A stretch of 64,000 bases of DNA from Lentzea nigeriaca (GCF_016907955.1 NZ_JAFBCX010000008.1:124001-188000); one strand, 5' to 3'; numbered from the stretch's first letter, positions 25,107-34,575 are shown. Numbers and translations: made by a program. Notes: generated from the sequence alone by a model not told the origin.

Positions 25107-25328
25107 TGTTCCGAAGAGTTGGGAGGACCGGACTTCAACGGCAAGTCCGTGCGCACCACACGACTCCACCGGCACCACCACCTAAGTTCTGCCTTCCCGC
25201 AAGCCAGCCCTTCCGAGAGGCGGTGAGCGGCCGTGCTGCCAGGGCTGACCTTAGTTCGAACCAGTCAACGCACTGGTCGAGCTGAGGCGCGACCTACTCG
25301 ACCAGACGAGGCGAAAGGGTCCTCGGTC

Positions 25329-25520
25329 GTGGTCGAGATGATCGCAGCCGCAGCGGTGGCACTCTCCGGCATCGGCGCAGCCACGTTCAGGTACCTCACG
25401 GTGCGCGAGTTCACCAGGCGTGCCAGGCCTGACGACCTGCCAGACATCGCGAAGCACGTCTACCAGCGGCGGTTTCCACCGCCCCGGCGGAACAGTCCCG
25501 ACAGCAACACAGAGGGCTGA
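25329..25520 (+). CDS. Small hypothetical protein
   Basis: About 63 residues from GTG 25329. A hydrophobic start (EMIAAAAVALSGIGAATFRYL) could be a membrane segment, followed by a basic, polar tail. There is no SD-like sequence of note and no recognised family. The open frame extends upstream to 25233, but that part looks non-coding. Weak call. Confidence 0.35.
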   Translation: MVEMIAAAAVALSGIGAATFRYLTVREFTRRARPDDLPDIAKHVYQRRFPPPRRNSPDSNTEG

Positions 25521-25578
25521 GCCTCGTACTTGAAGAAAGTCAGTCGCCTGGCCTGGGCTGCCGTAGCAACTTGCGCGG

Positions 25579-25947
25579 GTGACTGATCTTGTTACCGACC
25601 GCCTGGTCCTGCACCCGTGGGACGTCCTGGACGTCAAGGCCCTGGGCGCCGGCCGTCGTGGTCGCCGACTTCCCGCCGAGAGCGACATCGTCATCGCCGG
25701 CGTGATCGCGGAGAACCCGTCGTGGCTCTCGCCGTTCGGGCACCACCTGATCGCCGAGCGGGCCACGTCCGAGGTTGTTCCGGCCTCCTTCCGATGGTCG
25801 TGTCGAGATCAGGGCTACAGCGTGGTGCCTTCGCGTCAGGGCCGCGAGTACGCCTCCGAGGCGGCCGCCGCACTGGCCTCGTTCGCGCTGTCTTCGGACG
25901 ACGTCCACACCGTGCACGCCAGGGTCGAGCGCACCAACCCGGCCTGA
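25579..25947 (+). pseudogene. Frameshifted and truncated GNAT N-acetyltransferase
   Basis: The N-terminal part in one frame (TDLVTDRLVLHPW ... VIAGVIAENPSWLSPFGHHL) is typical of this GNAT subfamily. The stretch FRPPSDGRVEI then appears only in a second frame (from about 25775). The first frame resumes with GYSVVPSRQGREYASEAA, the acetyl-CoA loop region (here with Glu where Gly is usual). The frame ends at TGA shortly after ERTNPA, before the expected C-terminal LEKxGF part. Two compensating shifts plus truncation make this a decayed gene. Confidence 0.7.
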
Positions 25948-25951
25948 TCAG

Positions 25952-26236
25952 CTACGAACGCCGCTGTCCAGACCCGAACTCGCGCTCGAGCACCTCAGGC
26001 CAGTCGTAGTTCGCCAGGCCGCCGTTCATGAGCACGTCGCGCCAGTCCAGCGCGCTCAACTCGACGGCCTGCCACAACCGGTCGACGCTGCCCTCCGCCA
26101 TCAACACCAGCGCCGCGTGGACGCGTTCCACTTCCTGGCCGCCGGTCTCGGCCAGAGCCAGCGCTTCGAGGGCTTCGCTCGCTGCCGCACCGAAGTCACG
26201 GCGGACCCGCGCCGTCACCCGCCCGGACACGCTCAT
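25952..26236 (-). CDS. Small hypothetical protein, alpha-helical
   Basis: A 94-residue protein with no membrane segment. It is Ala/Glu-rich and helical in the first half, with WRDVLMNGGLANYDWPEVL near the end. The ATG at 26236 overlaps the stop of the upstream membrane gene (ATGA), so the two are coupled and probably work together. No family named with certainty. Confidence 0.7.
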   Translation of the reverse strand: MSVSGRVTARVRRDFGAAASEALEALALAETGGQEVERVHAALVLMAEGSVDRLWQAVELSALDWRDVLMNGGLANYDWPEVLEREFGSGQRRS

Positions 26237-27228
26237 CGCGGGGCCACGCGCGGGCCGTCCGGCGCGTCCGGCAGTGGACGGGCCTGGTCCAGCACCTCGT
26301 CCGTGTACTTGTCCAGCAAGCGAGTGCCGATCTGCTGCGCGTACCCGAAGATGACCGCCCACAACAGCAAGGCCGCCGCCGACGGTATGCCGATCAACCC
26401 GCTCGTGACGCCCGCCCCGAGCGCCAGGATCCCGACCACCGCCAGTGCCGCGCCGAGCATGATCTTGATCAGCGCCTGGTAGCCGATCATGACGTACGGC
26501 GAGAGCGATGGCCGGCGCCGTAAGAGCAGCACCACGGCGGCCAGCACCGCGCCGAACGAGCCGAGCACCTGCACCAGCCACACGTCCACCCCGGTGGCCT
26601 TGGCGGTGCCGCCTGGGCAGACCGTCGGCAGCGCGTTCTCCTTGGGATCGACGCAGAGCGGGATGATGCCCGGCTTCACGATGCCGACCACGCCCAGGAC
26701 CGTGTTGATGACGAACAGCACCAGCGAGGCTGCGATCAGCTTGTTGCGCAGCGCCCGCGAGCCGGCGTGGGCGAAGTCGGAGTTGTCGTAGGCCGCCCGC
26801 AGCGCGTCCACGACGATCGCGCGCTCGACCGCGGGTGTGAACTCCCCCGGCCGCAACGCTTCCAGGGCGCGGCGGCGCGGATCGTCGTCGTCGAGGTACT
26901 GCGCCACCCGCGCCTGCAGGCCGGGCAGCCGGCCCAGAAACCCGCGCTCCGCCGAGATCGTCGCCACCTCGGCCTCGTGCAGGGCGCGCCAGGCCCGTTC
27001 GATGTGCCAGCCCGACCACCACGACGGCACCATCCGCCACCACGGCTCCCGGTCGCTGAGCATGCGATCCACCACGGCCGCCTGCTCCTCGGCTGTGCGG
27101 CGCCACACGTCGCCCTCGGGATCGACCGGATCGGACGGTCCGAGCGCAGCCAGATCCGCGCGGACCCGGTCCAGCCGGGACTGCACGACGAGTCTCCAGT
27201 CGGTGACTCTGGGTTTGCGCTCAGCCAT
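26233..27228 (-). CDS. Integral membrane protein with large cytoplasmic N-terminus
   Basis: A 331-residue protein. About 165 soluble residues rich in Trp and Arg are followed by four hydrophobic helices, with a loop bearing two cysteines (PLCVDPKENALPTVCPGG) between the first two. ATG 27228 was chosen over the longer frame. It resembles uncharacterised actinobacterial membrane proteins; a transport role is not evident. Confidence 0.72.
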   Translation of the reverse strand: MAERKPRVTDWRLVVQSRLDRVRADLAALGPSDPVDPEGDVWRRTAEEQAAVVDRMLSDREPWWRMVPSWWSGWHIERAWRALHEAEVATISAERGFLGRLPGLQARVAQYLDDDDPRRRALEALRPGEFTPAVERAIVVDALRAAYDNSDFAHAGSRALRNKLIAASLVLFVINTVLGVVGIVKPGIIPLCVDPKENALPTVCPGGTAKATGVDVWLVQVLGSFGAVLAAVVLLLRRRPSLSPYVMIGYQALIKIMLGAALAVVGILALGAGVTSGLIGIPSAAALLLWAVIFGYAQQIGTRLLDKYTDEVLDQARPLPDAPDGPRVAPR

Positions 27229-27302
27229 GTGCCGATGGTGACAGACGGGTCCGACAATTCCCGGAGCCATCCGTGTGACGTGCTAAAACGTCACCAGAAC
27301 GC

Positions 27303-27340
27303 CATATACACTTGTGCTTATATACGCCCCTGGTTATCTT
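27303..27340 (+). promoter_or_regulatory. AT-rich promoter/operator of the ArsR-AHSA1 operon
   Basis: In a very GC-rich setting, 27303-27325 contains ATATACACTTGTGCTTATAT, an imperfect palindrome centred on CACTTGTG. This is the type of site bound by ArsR/SmtB repressors. A TTATCT hexamer (27334-27339) ends 8 nt before the GTG start, so transcription probably begins at or beside the start codon. The operator overlaps the expected -35 region, which fits autorepression. Confidence 0.5.
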
Positions 27341-27347
27341 ACGAACC

Positions 27348-27650
27348 GTGGACGTCTTCGAGGCCGTGGCCGAACCGAACCGCCGTCACCTGCTGAGCCT
27401 GCTGGCCGAACGCGACCGCACCGCGGGAGAACTCGTCGACAGCCTGCCGACGCTCACCCAGCCCGCCGTGTCCCGGCACCTGCGCGTGCTCAGGGAAGTC
27501 GGCCTGGTCGAGGTCCGCCCGGACGGCCAGCGCCGCATCTACGCCCTCAAACCCGATGGCCTGCAACGCATCGACGACTGGATCACGCCGTACCGCCGCT
27601 TCTGGCGCAACCACCTCGACGCACTGCAACAGCACCTGGAGAATCGATGA
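27348..27650 (+). CDS. ArsR/SmtB-family transcriptional regulator
   Basis: A 100-residue winged-helix protein: FEAVAEPNRRHLLSLLAERD, then the recognition helix LTQPAVSRHLRVLREVGLVE and the wing VRPDGQRRIYAL. It lacks the metal-binding Cys motif of arsenic sensors. This type is typically paired with AHSA1/SRPBCC genes, as here, where the next gene overlaps by 4 nt. Probably represses its own operon. GTG start, probably leaderless. Confidence 0.88.
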   Translation: MDVFEAVAEPNRRHLLSLLAERDRTAGELVDSLPTLTQPAVSRHLRVLREVGLVEVRPDGQRRIYALKPDGLQRIDDWITPYRRFWRNHLDALQQHLENR

Positions 27651-28147
27651 ACGACCTCGGCACCGTGATCGTCAACGGCACCCACGCGATCCTCACGTTC
27701 GAGCGCAGGCTGCCGTTCCCGATCGCGGACGTCTGGGCCGCGATCACCGACCCCGCCGAACGCAAGGCCTGGCTGGGCACCACGCACATCGAGGACGGCC
27801 AGATCGTCATCGAGCCGGAAGACCCGCCGGCACCACCCGAGGCCAAGAGGGTCACGGGCCGCATCCTCACCTGGCAGCCGCCGGAGAACGGCCACGCGAT
27901 CTTCGAACACGAGTGGCAGCAACGGATCGTGGAGGACAGCGTCGTCCGCTACGAGCTCCGCGCCGACGGCGACGAGACGGTGCTGACGTTCACCCACCGC
28001 GGACTGTCCGAACGCAACGCGCTCGGCTTCGTGCCTGGGACGCACGCCTTCCTCGACCGGATGCGGGCGCGCCTGGACGGCGTGGAACCGCCGAAGTGGA
28101 GCGAGCGATACGCGGAGGTCGCGCCGCACTATCCGGTGTGGAGGTGA
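27647..28147 (+). CDS. AHSA1/SRPBCC-domain protein
   Basis: A 166-residue START-like domain protein: FERRLPFPIADVWAAITDPA at the start, then HEWQQRIVEDSVVRYEL and LTFTHRGLSERNA. Such proteins bind hydrophobic small molecules or act in stress responses; the ligand is unknown. Translationally coupled to the ArsR gene through ATGA. Confidence 0.86.
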   Translation: MNDLGTVIVNGTHAILTFERRLPFPIADVWAAITDPAERKAWLGTTHIEDGQIVIEPEDPPAPPEAKRVTGRILTWQPPENGHAIFEHEWQQRIVEDSVVRYELRADGDETVLTFTHRGLSERNALGFVPGTHAFLDRMRARLDGVEPPKWSERYAEVAPHYPVWR

Positions 28148-28335
28148 TCACACCCACTTGCGGTCGTCCGGATTCCAAGCCTCTCGGGGGTCTCCGGCGG
28201 CCAGCGGGTCCACGAAATCGATCACAGCGGCCACGACGTCCCCGAAGTCGTCGGGAAGATGATCGGCATCCCGTGCAGGCCCGCCCTGGTCGCCTGGCCC
28301 GTGGTGAACGTGTCCGGCAACGCCTCCCCTGCACC
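28148..28335 (-). pseudogene. Possible decayed coding fragment
   Basis: On the minus strand one frame ends with DDFGDVVAAVIDFVDP and DPREAWNPDDRKWV before a stop at 28148, which looks like real protein. The upstream part reads more naturally in another frame (TFTTGQATRAGLHGMPIIF), suggesting a frameshift near 28260. No start codon or family could be assigned. Confidence 0.3.
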
Positions 28336-28338
28336 CAC

Positions 28339-28385
28339 GGACAGAAGTGTCACCAGGTCGGACCGATCCGGTGACACTTCTGTCC
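28339..28385 (-). terminator. Perfect 16-bp inverted repeat, likely terminator of the SDR gene
   Basis: GGACAGAAGTGTCACC (28339-28354) is the exact reverse complement of GGTGACACTTCTGTCC (28370-28385). The 15-nt loop can extend the stem further (GGTCGG with CCGATC). It lies 8 nt beyond the SDR stop on the minus strand. No T tract follows. Confidence 0.6.
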
Positions 28386-28392
28386 ACCGAGC

Positions 28393-29280
28393 TCAGGCGG
28401 TCTGCGAAGGCTCCACCAGCGCACGGAGCCGGGGAGGCATCCTCTTCTCCAACCCGTACGGTTCGAGGTGCGCCTGCAGCACGCCCGTGAACGCCCGCTC
28501 CACAGAAGCGGTGTCCCAGTTGTCGCTCTCCAGGATCGGCTGCTTGAAGTACGGCTGCCCCACGATGTGGAGCTGACGCCCGTTGCAGCGGATGACCTGC
28601 CCGGTGATGCCCTCGGCGCGGTCCGAGAGCAGGAACAGCACCAGCGGCGCGACCTTGCCCGGCGTGCGGTCGGCCGGAATGGCGCGCAGGGAACGTTCGG
28701 ACTTCCACACCATCCGCGTGTGCGCGACCGGGCACACGGCGTTCACGCGGATGCCTTCGGCTTCCAGGTCGAGGGCCCACGAGTAGCTCAACGACGCCAC
28801 AGCGCCCTTGGTCGCCGAATAGGTCGCCAGTTTGCGCTGGCCGAAGGAGGCACCGGAAGAAATGTTGATGATGGAACCGCCGCCGGTGGTGCGCATCGCC
28901 CGCATCGCCGCGATTCCGACATAGATGACCCCGAGGACGTTCACCTCCACGACGTGCTTGATCGTCTCGGGATCGTCTTCCCACGGGGCGGTCTCGTAGT
29001 TCAGTCCCGCGTTGTTCACGAGGCCGTCGACGCGGCCGAATTCGTCGACGCACAGCTCGACGATCTTGGCGGCCTCGCTCGGGTCGGCGACCGTGTGGCT
29101 CGAGGCCACGGCGCGGCCGCCGTAACCGCGGATGTGTTCGGCCACCCGTTCTGCCAGGTCACCGTCGTTGTCGTTGACCACCACCGACGCGCCCGCCAGG
29201 GCCGCGTGCATCGCGTAGGCCTCACCGAGACCTCGGCCGGCCCCCGTGATGACGACGGCTTTTCCGTCCAAGATCCCCAT
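28393..29280 (-). CDS. Short-chain dehydrogenase/reductase (SDR)
   Basis: A 295-residue classical SDR. TGAGRGLG (about 12-19) binds NAD(P), followed by NNAG, the catalytic Ser in INISSGASFG and YSATK (Tyr-x3-Lys). The C-terminus is extended by about 50 residues beyond the usual length. This resembles actinobacterial oxidoreductases of fatty-acid or steroid metabolism; substrate unknown. ATG at 29280 follows a GAGAG SD. Confidence 0.88.
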   Translation of the reverse strand: MGILDGKAVVITGAGRGLGEAYAMHAALAGASVVVNDNDGDLAERVAEHIRGYGGRAVASSHTVADPSEAAKIVELCVDEFGRVDGLVNNAGLNYETAPWEDDPETIKHVVEVNVLGVIYVGIAAMRAMRTTGGGSIINISSGASFGQRKLATYSATKGAVASLSYSWALDLEAEGIRVNAVCPVAHTRMVWKSERSLRAIPADRTPGKVAPLVLFLLSDRAEGITGQVIRCNGRQLHIVGQPYFKQPILESDNWDTASVERAFTGVLQAHLEPYGLEKRMPPRLRALVEPSQTA

Positions 29281-29494
29281 TGCACGCTCTCTTTCACTCA
29301 GCGGCGGTTCCCGGAACCCCCCTGTGGCTCTGTACCCGCCTTCGACAAGCGTGCTGACAAACCGAAGCGGCGCAGAACATGTTTCGATGAGAAGTCGCTG
29401 ACGAGCGCCCAATGGCGAACCGAGTTCGGCCCGGCAGATGGCCCGCACTAATCAGCCCCCAGCCCTGAGGCTTTTGTCCTCACCCGATCGAGTG

Positions 29495-29536
29495 AAAAAA
29501 AGGGGGCCGCCTCCCCGAACGGGAAGGCGGCTCCGG
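29495..29536 (-). terminator. Intrinsic terminator beyond sugC
   Basis: On the minus strand GAGCCGCCTTCCC pairs with GGGGAGGCGGCCCC around a 4-nt loop, and seven T residues follow (A-run 29495-29501 on the plus strand). This canonical terminator, unusual in being T-tailed for this genome, ends the importer operon 12 nt after the sugC stop. Confidence 0.85.
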
Positions 29537-29547
29537 TCAACGAGAAT

Positions 29548-30732
29548 TCATCGTTCCGTGTAAGTCAGGTTCCTGCCGGTGGACGGGTCGAAGAGCTGGA
29601 TCTTGTCCGCGTCGAACCAGATGTCCGCCGAGGCTCCCTCCACCGCGCCGGACGACGACGACAACCGCGTCACGAGCGAGATGCCGTCACCGGGCACGTC
29701 GTCCGATCCCGCGTCCGCCGCGAGTTCCTGGAGCTCTGCCGAGGCCGCCTGCTCTCCCGTGAGGGTGAAGTAGGCGTACTTGTCCGAGCCCATCGACTCC
29801 AGCACGTCCACCTGCGAGGTGAACTTGCCGCCGGACGACAGCGTGGCAGCGTCCACGAGAGCCGCGTCCTCGAAGTGCTCCGGGCGGATGCCCATGATCA
29901 CCTCGCGGGGCGCGTCGGCACCCTCCACCAGCTGCCGCACCCGGTCCGTCAGCACGCAGTCGCCCAGGACCGACCGCAACGAGCCGTTCTCCAGCGTCGC
30001 CGGCACGAAGTTCATCGACGGCGAGCCGATGAAGCCCGCGACGAAGAGGTTGGCCGGGTGGTCGTAGAGGAACTGCGGTGCGCCGATCTGCTGCACGACA
30101 CCGCCGCGCATGACGACGACCCGGTCGCCGAGGGTCATCGCCTCGGTCTGGTCGTGCGTCACGTAGACAGTCGTCGTGCCGAGCTGCTTCTGCAGGCGCG
30201 ACACCGAGGTACGCATCTGCACGCGCAGCTTGGCGTCCAAATTGGACAGCGGCTCGTCCATGAGGAACGCCTTGGGGTTGCGCACGATCGCGCGGCCCAT
30301 CGCCACGCGCTGCCGCTGGCCGCCGGACAGGTTCGACGGTTTGCGCTCAAGATGTTGCGACAGGTCCAAGATCTCGGCGGCTTCGCGCACCTTGCGCTCC
30401 ACCGTCGCGTTGTCGACCTTGGCCAGCCGCAACGGGAAGGCCATGTTCTCCTTCACCGTCATGTGCGGATAGAGCGCGTAGGACTGGAACACCATCGCGA
30501 TGTCGCGGTCCTTCGGCGCCTTCTCGTTGACGCGCTGCCCGCCGATGCGCAGCTCGCCCTCGGTGATGTCCTCCAGGCCCGCGATCATGTTGAGGGTGGT
30601 GGACTTCCCGCAGCCGGACGGTCCGACCAGGATGATGAACTCGCCGTCGGCGATCTCGAGGTTGACGTCCTGCACGGCCAGCGCGCCGTCGGGATACCTC
30701 TTGCTCACCTTGTCCAGAACTATCTCTGCCAT
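29548..30732 (-). CDS. sugC: SugC/MsiK-type ABC transporter ATPase
   Basis: A 394-residue protein with Walker A GPSGCGKST (37-45), Q-loop (VFQSYALYPHMT), signature LSGGQRQR, Walker B AFLMDEPLSNLDA and H-loop THDQ. The C-terminal regulatory domain (about 240-394) is typical of MalK/UgpC ATPases. Last gene of the lpqY-sugA-sugB-sugC order, which in mycobacteria imports trehalose. An MsiK-like role for several sugar importers is also possible. Confidence 0.88.
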   Translation of the reverse strand: MAEIVLDKVSKRYPDGALAVQDVNLEIADGEFIILVGPSGCGKSTTLNMIAGLEDITEGELRIGGQRVNEKAPKDRDIAMVFQSYALYPHMTVKENMAFPLRLAKVDNATVERKVREAAEILDLSQHLERKPSNLSGGQRQRVAMGRAIVRNPKAFLMDEPLSNLDAKLRVQMRTSVSRLQKQLGTTTVYVTHDQTEAMTLGDRVVVMRGGVVQQIGAPQFLYDHPANLFVAGFIGSPSMNFVPATLENGSLRSVLGDCVLTDRVRQLVEGADAPREVIMGIRPEHFEDAALVDAATLSSGGKFTSQVDVLESMGSDKYAYFTLTGEQAASAELQELAADAGSDDVPGDGISLVTRLSSSSGAVEGASADIWFDADKIQLFDPSTGRNLTYTER

Positions 30733-30739
30733 TGTCAGC

Positions 30740-31585
30740 TCACCCCTTGACGGCGCCGGAGGTCAGGCCGGCGACGATCCGGCGCTGGAAGAACAACACG
30801 AAGAGGATGATCGGGATGGTGATCACGACGGCGGCCGCCGCGATCGATCCCGCCGGGTCCTCGAACTGCGAACTGCCGGTGAAGAACGACAGCGCCACCG
30901 GCACGGTCCGCGACTGCTCGGTCGACGTGAGCGAGATCGCGAACAGGAAGTCGTTCCAGCAGAAGATGAACACCAGGATCGCCGTCGTGAACACACCCGG
31001 CGCGGCCAGCGGCGCGATGACACGGCGGAACGCCTGCCCCGGCGTCGCGCCGTCCATCTTCGCCGCCTTCTCGAGCTCCCACGGGATCTCGCGGAAGAAC
31101 GCCGACAGGGTGTAGATCGCGAGCGGCAGCGCGAACGTGATGTACGGCAGGATCAGGCCGGGCCACGTGTCGAAGAGGCCGAGCCCGCGCTCGATCTCGA
31201 ACAACGGCGACACCAGCGACACCTGCGGGAACATCGCGATCAGCAGCGAGACGCCCACCAGCAGGTTCTTGCCGGGGAAGTCCAGCCTGGCGATGGCGTA
31301 GGCCGCCATCGTGCCGAACACCACGGCGATCGCGGTCGCGATGAGCGCGATGCCGATCGAGTTGATCAACGCCCGCGTGAACTCGGTCGTGGAGAAGATG
31401 TTCTCGTAGTTCTCCAGACTCCACTCGCGCGGGATGAAGTTGCCGTCCGCCAGCGTCTTGGACGACTTGAACGACAGCGACACGATCCACAGCACCGGGA
31501 ACAGCGCGTAGATCACGACGACCGCGTTGAGCAGACCCCAGCCGACCTTCTTGCCGGTGGTCTCGGCTCCACCGATGCCAGCCAT
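30740..31585 (-). CDS. sugB: SugB-type ABC sugar permease
   Basis: A 281-residue MalG-like permease with six helices and the cytoplasmic EAA loop ([20 protein letters not shown]). It starts in the stop overlap with sugA and ends 7 nt before sugC. It would form the membrane channel with SugA and be energised by SugC. Confidence 0.86.
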   Translation of the reverse strand: MAGIGGAETTGKKVGWGLLNAVVVIYALFPVLWIVSLSFKSSKTLADGNFIPREWSLENYENIFSTTEFTRALINSIGIALIATAIAVVFGTMAAYAIARLDFPGKNLLVGVSLLIAMFPQVSLVSPLFEIERGLGLFDTWPGLILPYITFALPLAIYTLSAFFREIPWELEKAAKMDGATPGQAFRRVIAPLAAPGVFTTAILVFIFCWNDFLFAISLTSTEQSRTVPVALSFFTGSSQFEDPAGSIAAAAVVITIPIILFVLFFQRRIVAGLTSGAVKG

Positions 31586-32544
31586 CAGCGCTTCCCCCCG
31601 TCGTCGCTGCCGGGAGCAGCGGTGCCGAAGAGCTTGATGAACACGAACGCGATGATCGCGACCATGATGAAGATCAACACCGACATCGTCGATCCGATGC
31701 CGAGGTTCAAGCCCTTGATGAGGTTGTTGTAGGTCAGCATCGACACCGACGACGTGCCCTGCGAACCCGCGGTGAGCACGAAGAGGTTGTCGAAGATGCG
31801 GAACGCGTCGAGCGTGCGGAACAGCAGCGCCACCAGGATCGCCGGCTTCATGATCGGCACGGTGATCTTGATGAACCGCTGCCACGCGCTCGCACCGTCC
31901 ATCGCGGCGGCCTTGAGCAGATCGTCAGGAACGAGCGCCAGACCGGCCATCAGCAGCAGGGCCATGAACGGCGTGGTCTTCCAGATCTCCGCGAGGCCCA
32001 CCACCATCAGCGCCGGAATCTTCTCCGTGAGCACCGGTTCACTGCCGAGCGCCTCGGAGAGGTACCCGGTGCCCGGCGTCCAGGCGAAGCGCCACGAGAA
32101 CGCCGCCACGACGGTGACGATGCCGTACGGGATCAACGTCGTCGTCCGCACGATGCCACGCCCGACCAGGGCGCGGTGCATGATCAGCGCGAGCGCCATG
32201 CCCAGTACCAGCTCGACGGCGACCGTGACGACGGTGAGCAGCACCGTCACCCACACCGCGTTCCACCAGTACGGGCTGCTGAGCACCGTGACGTAGTTGT
32301 CGAACCAGATCCACTCGGTGCGGTCCGGGAACTTCAGGTCGAACCGCTGCATCGACAGCAGCAGCGAGTAGAGGATCGGCCAGCCGGTCACCGCGATCAT
32401 GGTGAGCGCGGCCGGCGCGCAGAGCATCCAGCCGAGCCTGCGCTCCGCCTTCTTGCCCTCGCTCAGCACAGCTTTCTTCTTGGGCGCAACGGTTTCCGGT
32501 GACGTCTCCGTCGTCGCCGCACCCTTTGTCGTCGTCTGACTCAC
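31585..32544 (-). CDS. sugA: SugA-type ABC sugar permease
   Basis: A 319-residue MalF-like permease. A soluble 35-residue N-terminus ([19 protein letters not shown]) precedes six helices, with the EAA loop [20 protein letters not shown] at 32544 overlaps the lpqY stop (GTGA), and its own stop shares one base with the sugB start, so the operon is tightly coupled. Confidence 0.86.
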   Translation of the reverse strand: MSQTTTKGAATTETSPETVAPKKKAVLSEGKKAERRLGWMLCAPAALTMIAVTGWPILYSLLLSMQRFDLKFPDRTEWIWFDNYVTVLSSPYWWNAVWVTVLLTVVTVAVELVLGMALALIMHRALVGRGIVRTTTLIPYGIVTVVAAFSWRFAWTPGTGYLSEALGSEPVLTEKIPALMVVGLAEIWKTTPFMALLLMAGLALVPDDLLKAAAMDGASAWQRFIKITVPIMKPAILVALLFRTLDAFRIFDNLFVLTAGSQGTSSVSMLTYNNLIKGLNLGIGSTMSVLIFIMVAIIAFVFIKLFGTAAPGSDDGGKR

Positions 32545-33794
32545 GGCAGCACCCCCTTTGAGTCGAGAGCGTTCTGCAGTTCCTTGCGGAGCCTGTCCGC
32601 CGTGGCCTGCGGGTCGATGCTCGCGGGCGGCGACAGGATCGTGGAGATGACCGTCGAGACGTTCTGGTAGGCGGGCGTGCGCGGCCGCACGCTCGCGTTC
32701 CGCAGCGTCTCCTTGATGTCGTCGCGCATCGGGTACGCCTCGGCCATCTCGGGCTCGTCGTAGACGGCCTCGATGGTCGGTGGCACACCGTCCTTGAGCG
32801 CGGCGAGCTTCTGGCTTTCCGCGCTGCGCAAGCACAACACGGCGTCGAACGACTCGTTCGGGTGAGTGGTGTAGCTGCTGACGGCGTAGTTGATCCCGCC
32901 GACGGTGACCTTCGACTGGTCACCGCTCACCGCGGGGTACGGCGCCCACTTGAAGTTCTTCGCGAAGTCCGGCTTCTTCTGCGCCGCCGCGTAGACGTAC
33001 GGCCAGTTGAGCTGGAACGCCGCGGTGCCACCCTCCATGGCGAGCCGCGCGTTGTCCTCCGCCGCGTTGGAGAAGGACGGGTCGATCGCCTTCGACGTGG
33101 CCAGCTTCTTCAACGCTGCCAGCGCTTGCACGGCCTTGTCGTCGACCACGGCCTTGGTGCCGTTCTCGTCGAGGATGGTGCCGCCGTTGGAGTTGACGAG
33201 GGTGTTGTACAGCACGACGAGCCCCTCGTACTGCTTGCCCTGCCCCACGATCCGGCCGGGCTTCCCTTCCGCCACCAGCGCCTCGGCCATGGAGATCATC
33301 TCGTCCCACGTCTTCGGCGGCGTGGGCACCAGGTCTGAGCGATACCAGAGCAACTGGACGTTGGTGTTGTCCGGCGCTCCGTACAACTTGCCCTCGTAGG
33401 TCGCCGTGTCGAGCGGCGTCCGCAGAGTGCCGCTCTCCACCTGCGACTTGACCGAGCCGGTGAACTCCTTGATCCAGCCCGCCTTCGCCAGCTCCGCGGT
33501 CCACGTGACGTCGAGCCCGAGGACATCCATGCTGTCGTCTTCCGCCGCGAGTCTGCGCACCATCTGTTCGCGCTGACCGTCCGCTTCGCGCGGCAACTTG
33601 TTGTAGACGATCTTGTAGCGCCCGCCGGCCTTCGCGTTGCAGTTGTCGACGATGGCCTGGAAGTTCTCCTGGGGATACTTGTAGACGTTCACGGTGATGC
33701 CCTGGCCGCCAGACCCGCACGCCGTGAGAGTTGTCGCCGCGAGCAATGCGGCTCCTGCCCCGACGGCGAGTCGATAGCGCCGTGTCGCACCCAT
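32541..33794 (-). CDS. lpqY: LpqY-type sugar-binding lipoprotein
   Basis: A 417-residue solute-binding protein with a lipoprotein signal and lipobox LTAC (Cys26). The ITVNVYKYPQENFQAI start of the mature domain and the family-1 extracellular binding fold are seen. By synteny it is the trehalose-binding LpqY; other disaccharides cannot be excluded. ATG at 33794 was chosen over the longer frame to 33848. Confidence 0.85.
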   Translation of the reverse strand: MGATRRYRLAVGAGAALLAATTLTACGSGGQGITVNVYKYPQENFQAIVDNCNAKAGGRYKIVYNKLPREADGQREQMVRRLAAEDDSMDVLGLDVTWTAELAKAGWIKEFTGSVKSQVESGTLRTPLDTATYEGKLYGAPDNTNVQLLWYRSDLVPTPPKTWDEMISMAEALVAEGKPGRIVGQGKQYEGLVVLYNTLVNSNGGTILDENGTKAVVDDKAVQALAALKKLATSKAIDPSFSNAAEDNARLAMEGGTAAFQLNWPYVYAAAQKKPDFAKNFKWAPYPAVSGDQSKVTVGGINYAVSSYTTHPNESFDAVLCLRSAESQKLAALKDGVPPTIEAVYDEPEMAEAYPMRDDIKETLRNASVRPRTPAYQNVSTVISTILSPPASIDPQATADRLRKELQNALDSKGVLP

Positions 33795-33961
33795 CGGCCC
33801 TGCCTCCTTCCCGACTACACGGAGGAGCCAGACCGCTGCGCCCGGCACCTCTTCGTGCCACCGGCCGCACCGGGCGGACCGGTCAACCGAACCTAGGCCC
33901 GGTGATCAGGAGCCGCAACCAGCAGGAGCAACGATTCAGAACAAATGTGCGTCCTCGCGTC

Positions 33962-34486
33962 TCAATTCCCGGGGTTCGCGGGCCGCATCGCGAGCTTCGC
34001 GAGCAGGTCACGGCCCTGTTCGGCCGATTTCGGGTGGCACAGCACGTCATACCTTCCCGCGACGAGCTGGCTCGCGGACTGGAAGTCGCGCTTGCCGCGC
34101 GCCGACCCGTACCCGACCGCCGCGAACACCAGCCCGAAGAACACACCGGTGATCAGACCGGTGAGCACCGGCCCGACCGTGACGCCCGGCTCCGGGCTGA
34201 AGAGGGTGAGCAGCAGGCCGACGAAGAGACCGAACCAGGCCCCGCTCGCCGCTCCCGTCGCGAGGACCCGGCCCCAGGTCAGCTTGCCCGTGACCCGCTC
34301 CACCAACATGAGGTCGACCCCGACCACGGTGATGTCCTGCACCGAGAAGTCTTCGAGGGCAAGGAAGTCGACGGCGCGCTGGGCTTCCTCGTACGTGGCG
34401 TACGAGCCGATCGGCCACCCCGTGGGCGGGGTGGGCAGGCGGGGCGGGACGCCGGGCCGGTTCGGGTTGGCGAACGGACTCGTCAC
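33962..34486 (-). CDS. General stress protein 17M-like membrane protein (Rv1234-like)
   Basis: A 174-residue protein from GTG 34486, which has a GAGGTGG SD; ATG 34522 is an alternative. The N-terminal domain SYATYEEAQRAVDFLALEDF resembles the GSP17M fold, followed by two Gly-rich membrane helices and a short domain with FQSASQLVAGRYDVLCHP. It precedes lpqY in the same direction, the same neighbourhood as in mycobacteria. Confidence 0.72.
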   Translation of the reverse strand: MTSPFANPNRPGVPPRLPTPPTGWPIGSYATYEEAQRAVDFLALEDFSVQDITVVGVDLMLVERVTGKLTWGRVLATGAASGAWFGLFVGLLLTLFSPEPGVTVGPVLTGLITGVFFGLVFAAVGYGSARGKRDFQSASQLVAGRYDVLCHPKSAEQGRDLLAKLAMRPANPGN

Positions 34487-34575
34487 AGGGACCACCTCTG
34501 TCGGACGCGCTGATCGTTCCATCCTGCCAGTGCCCGGTGCGGAGTGCGCAGATGCCTACGGGTGTTTTGCCGGGT

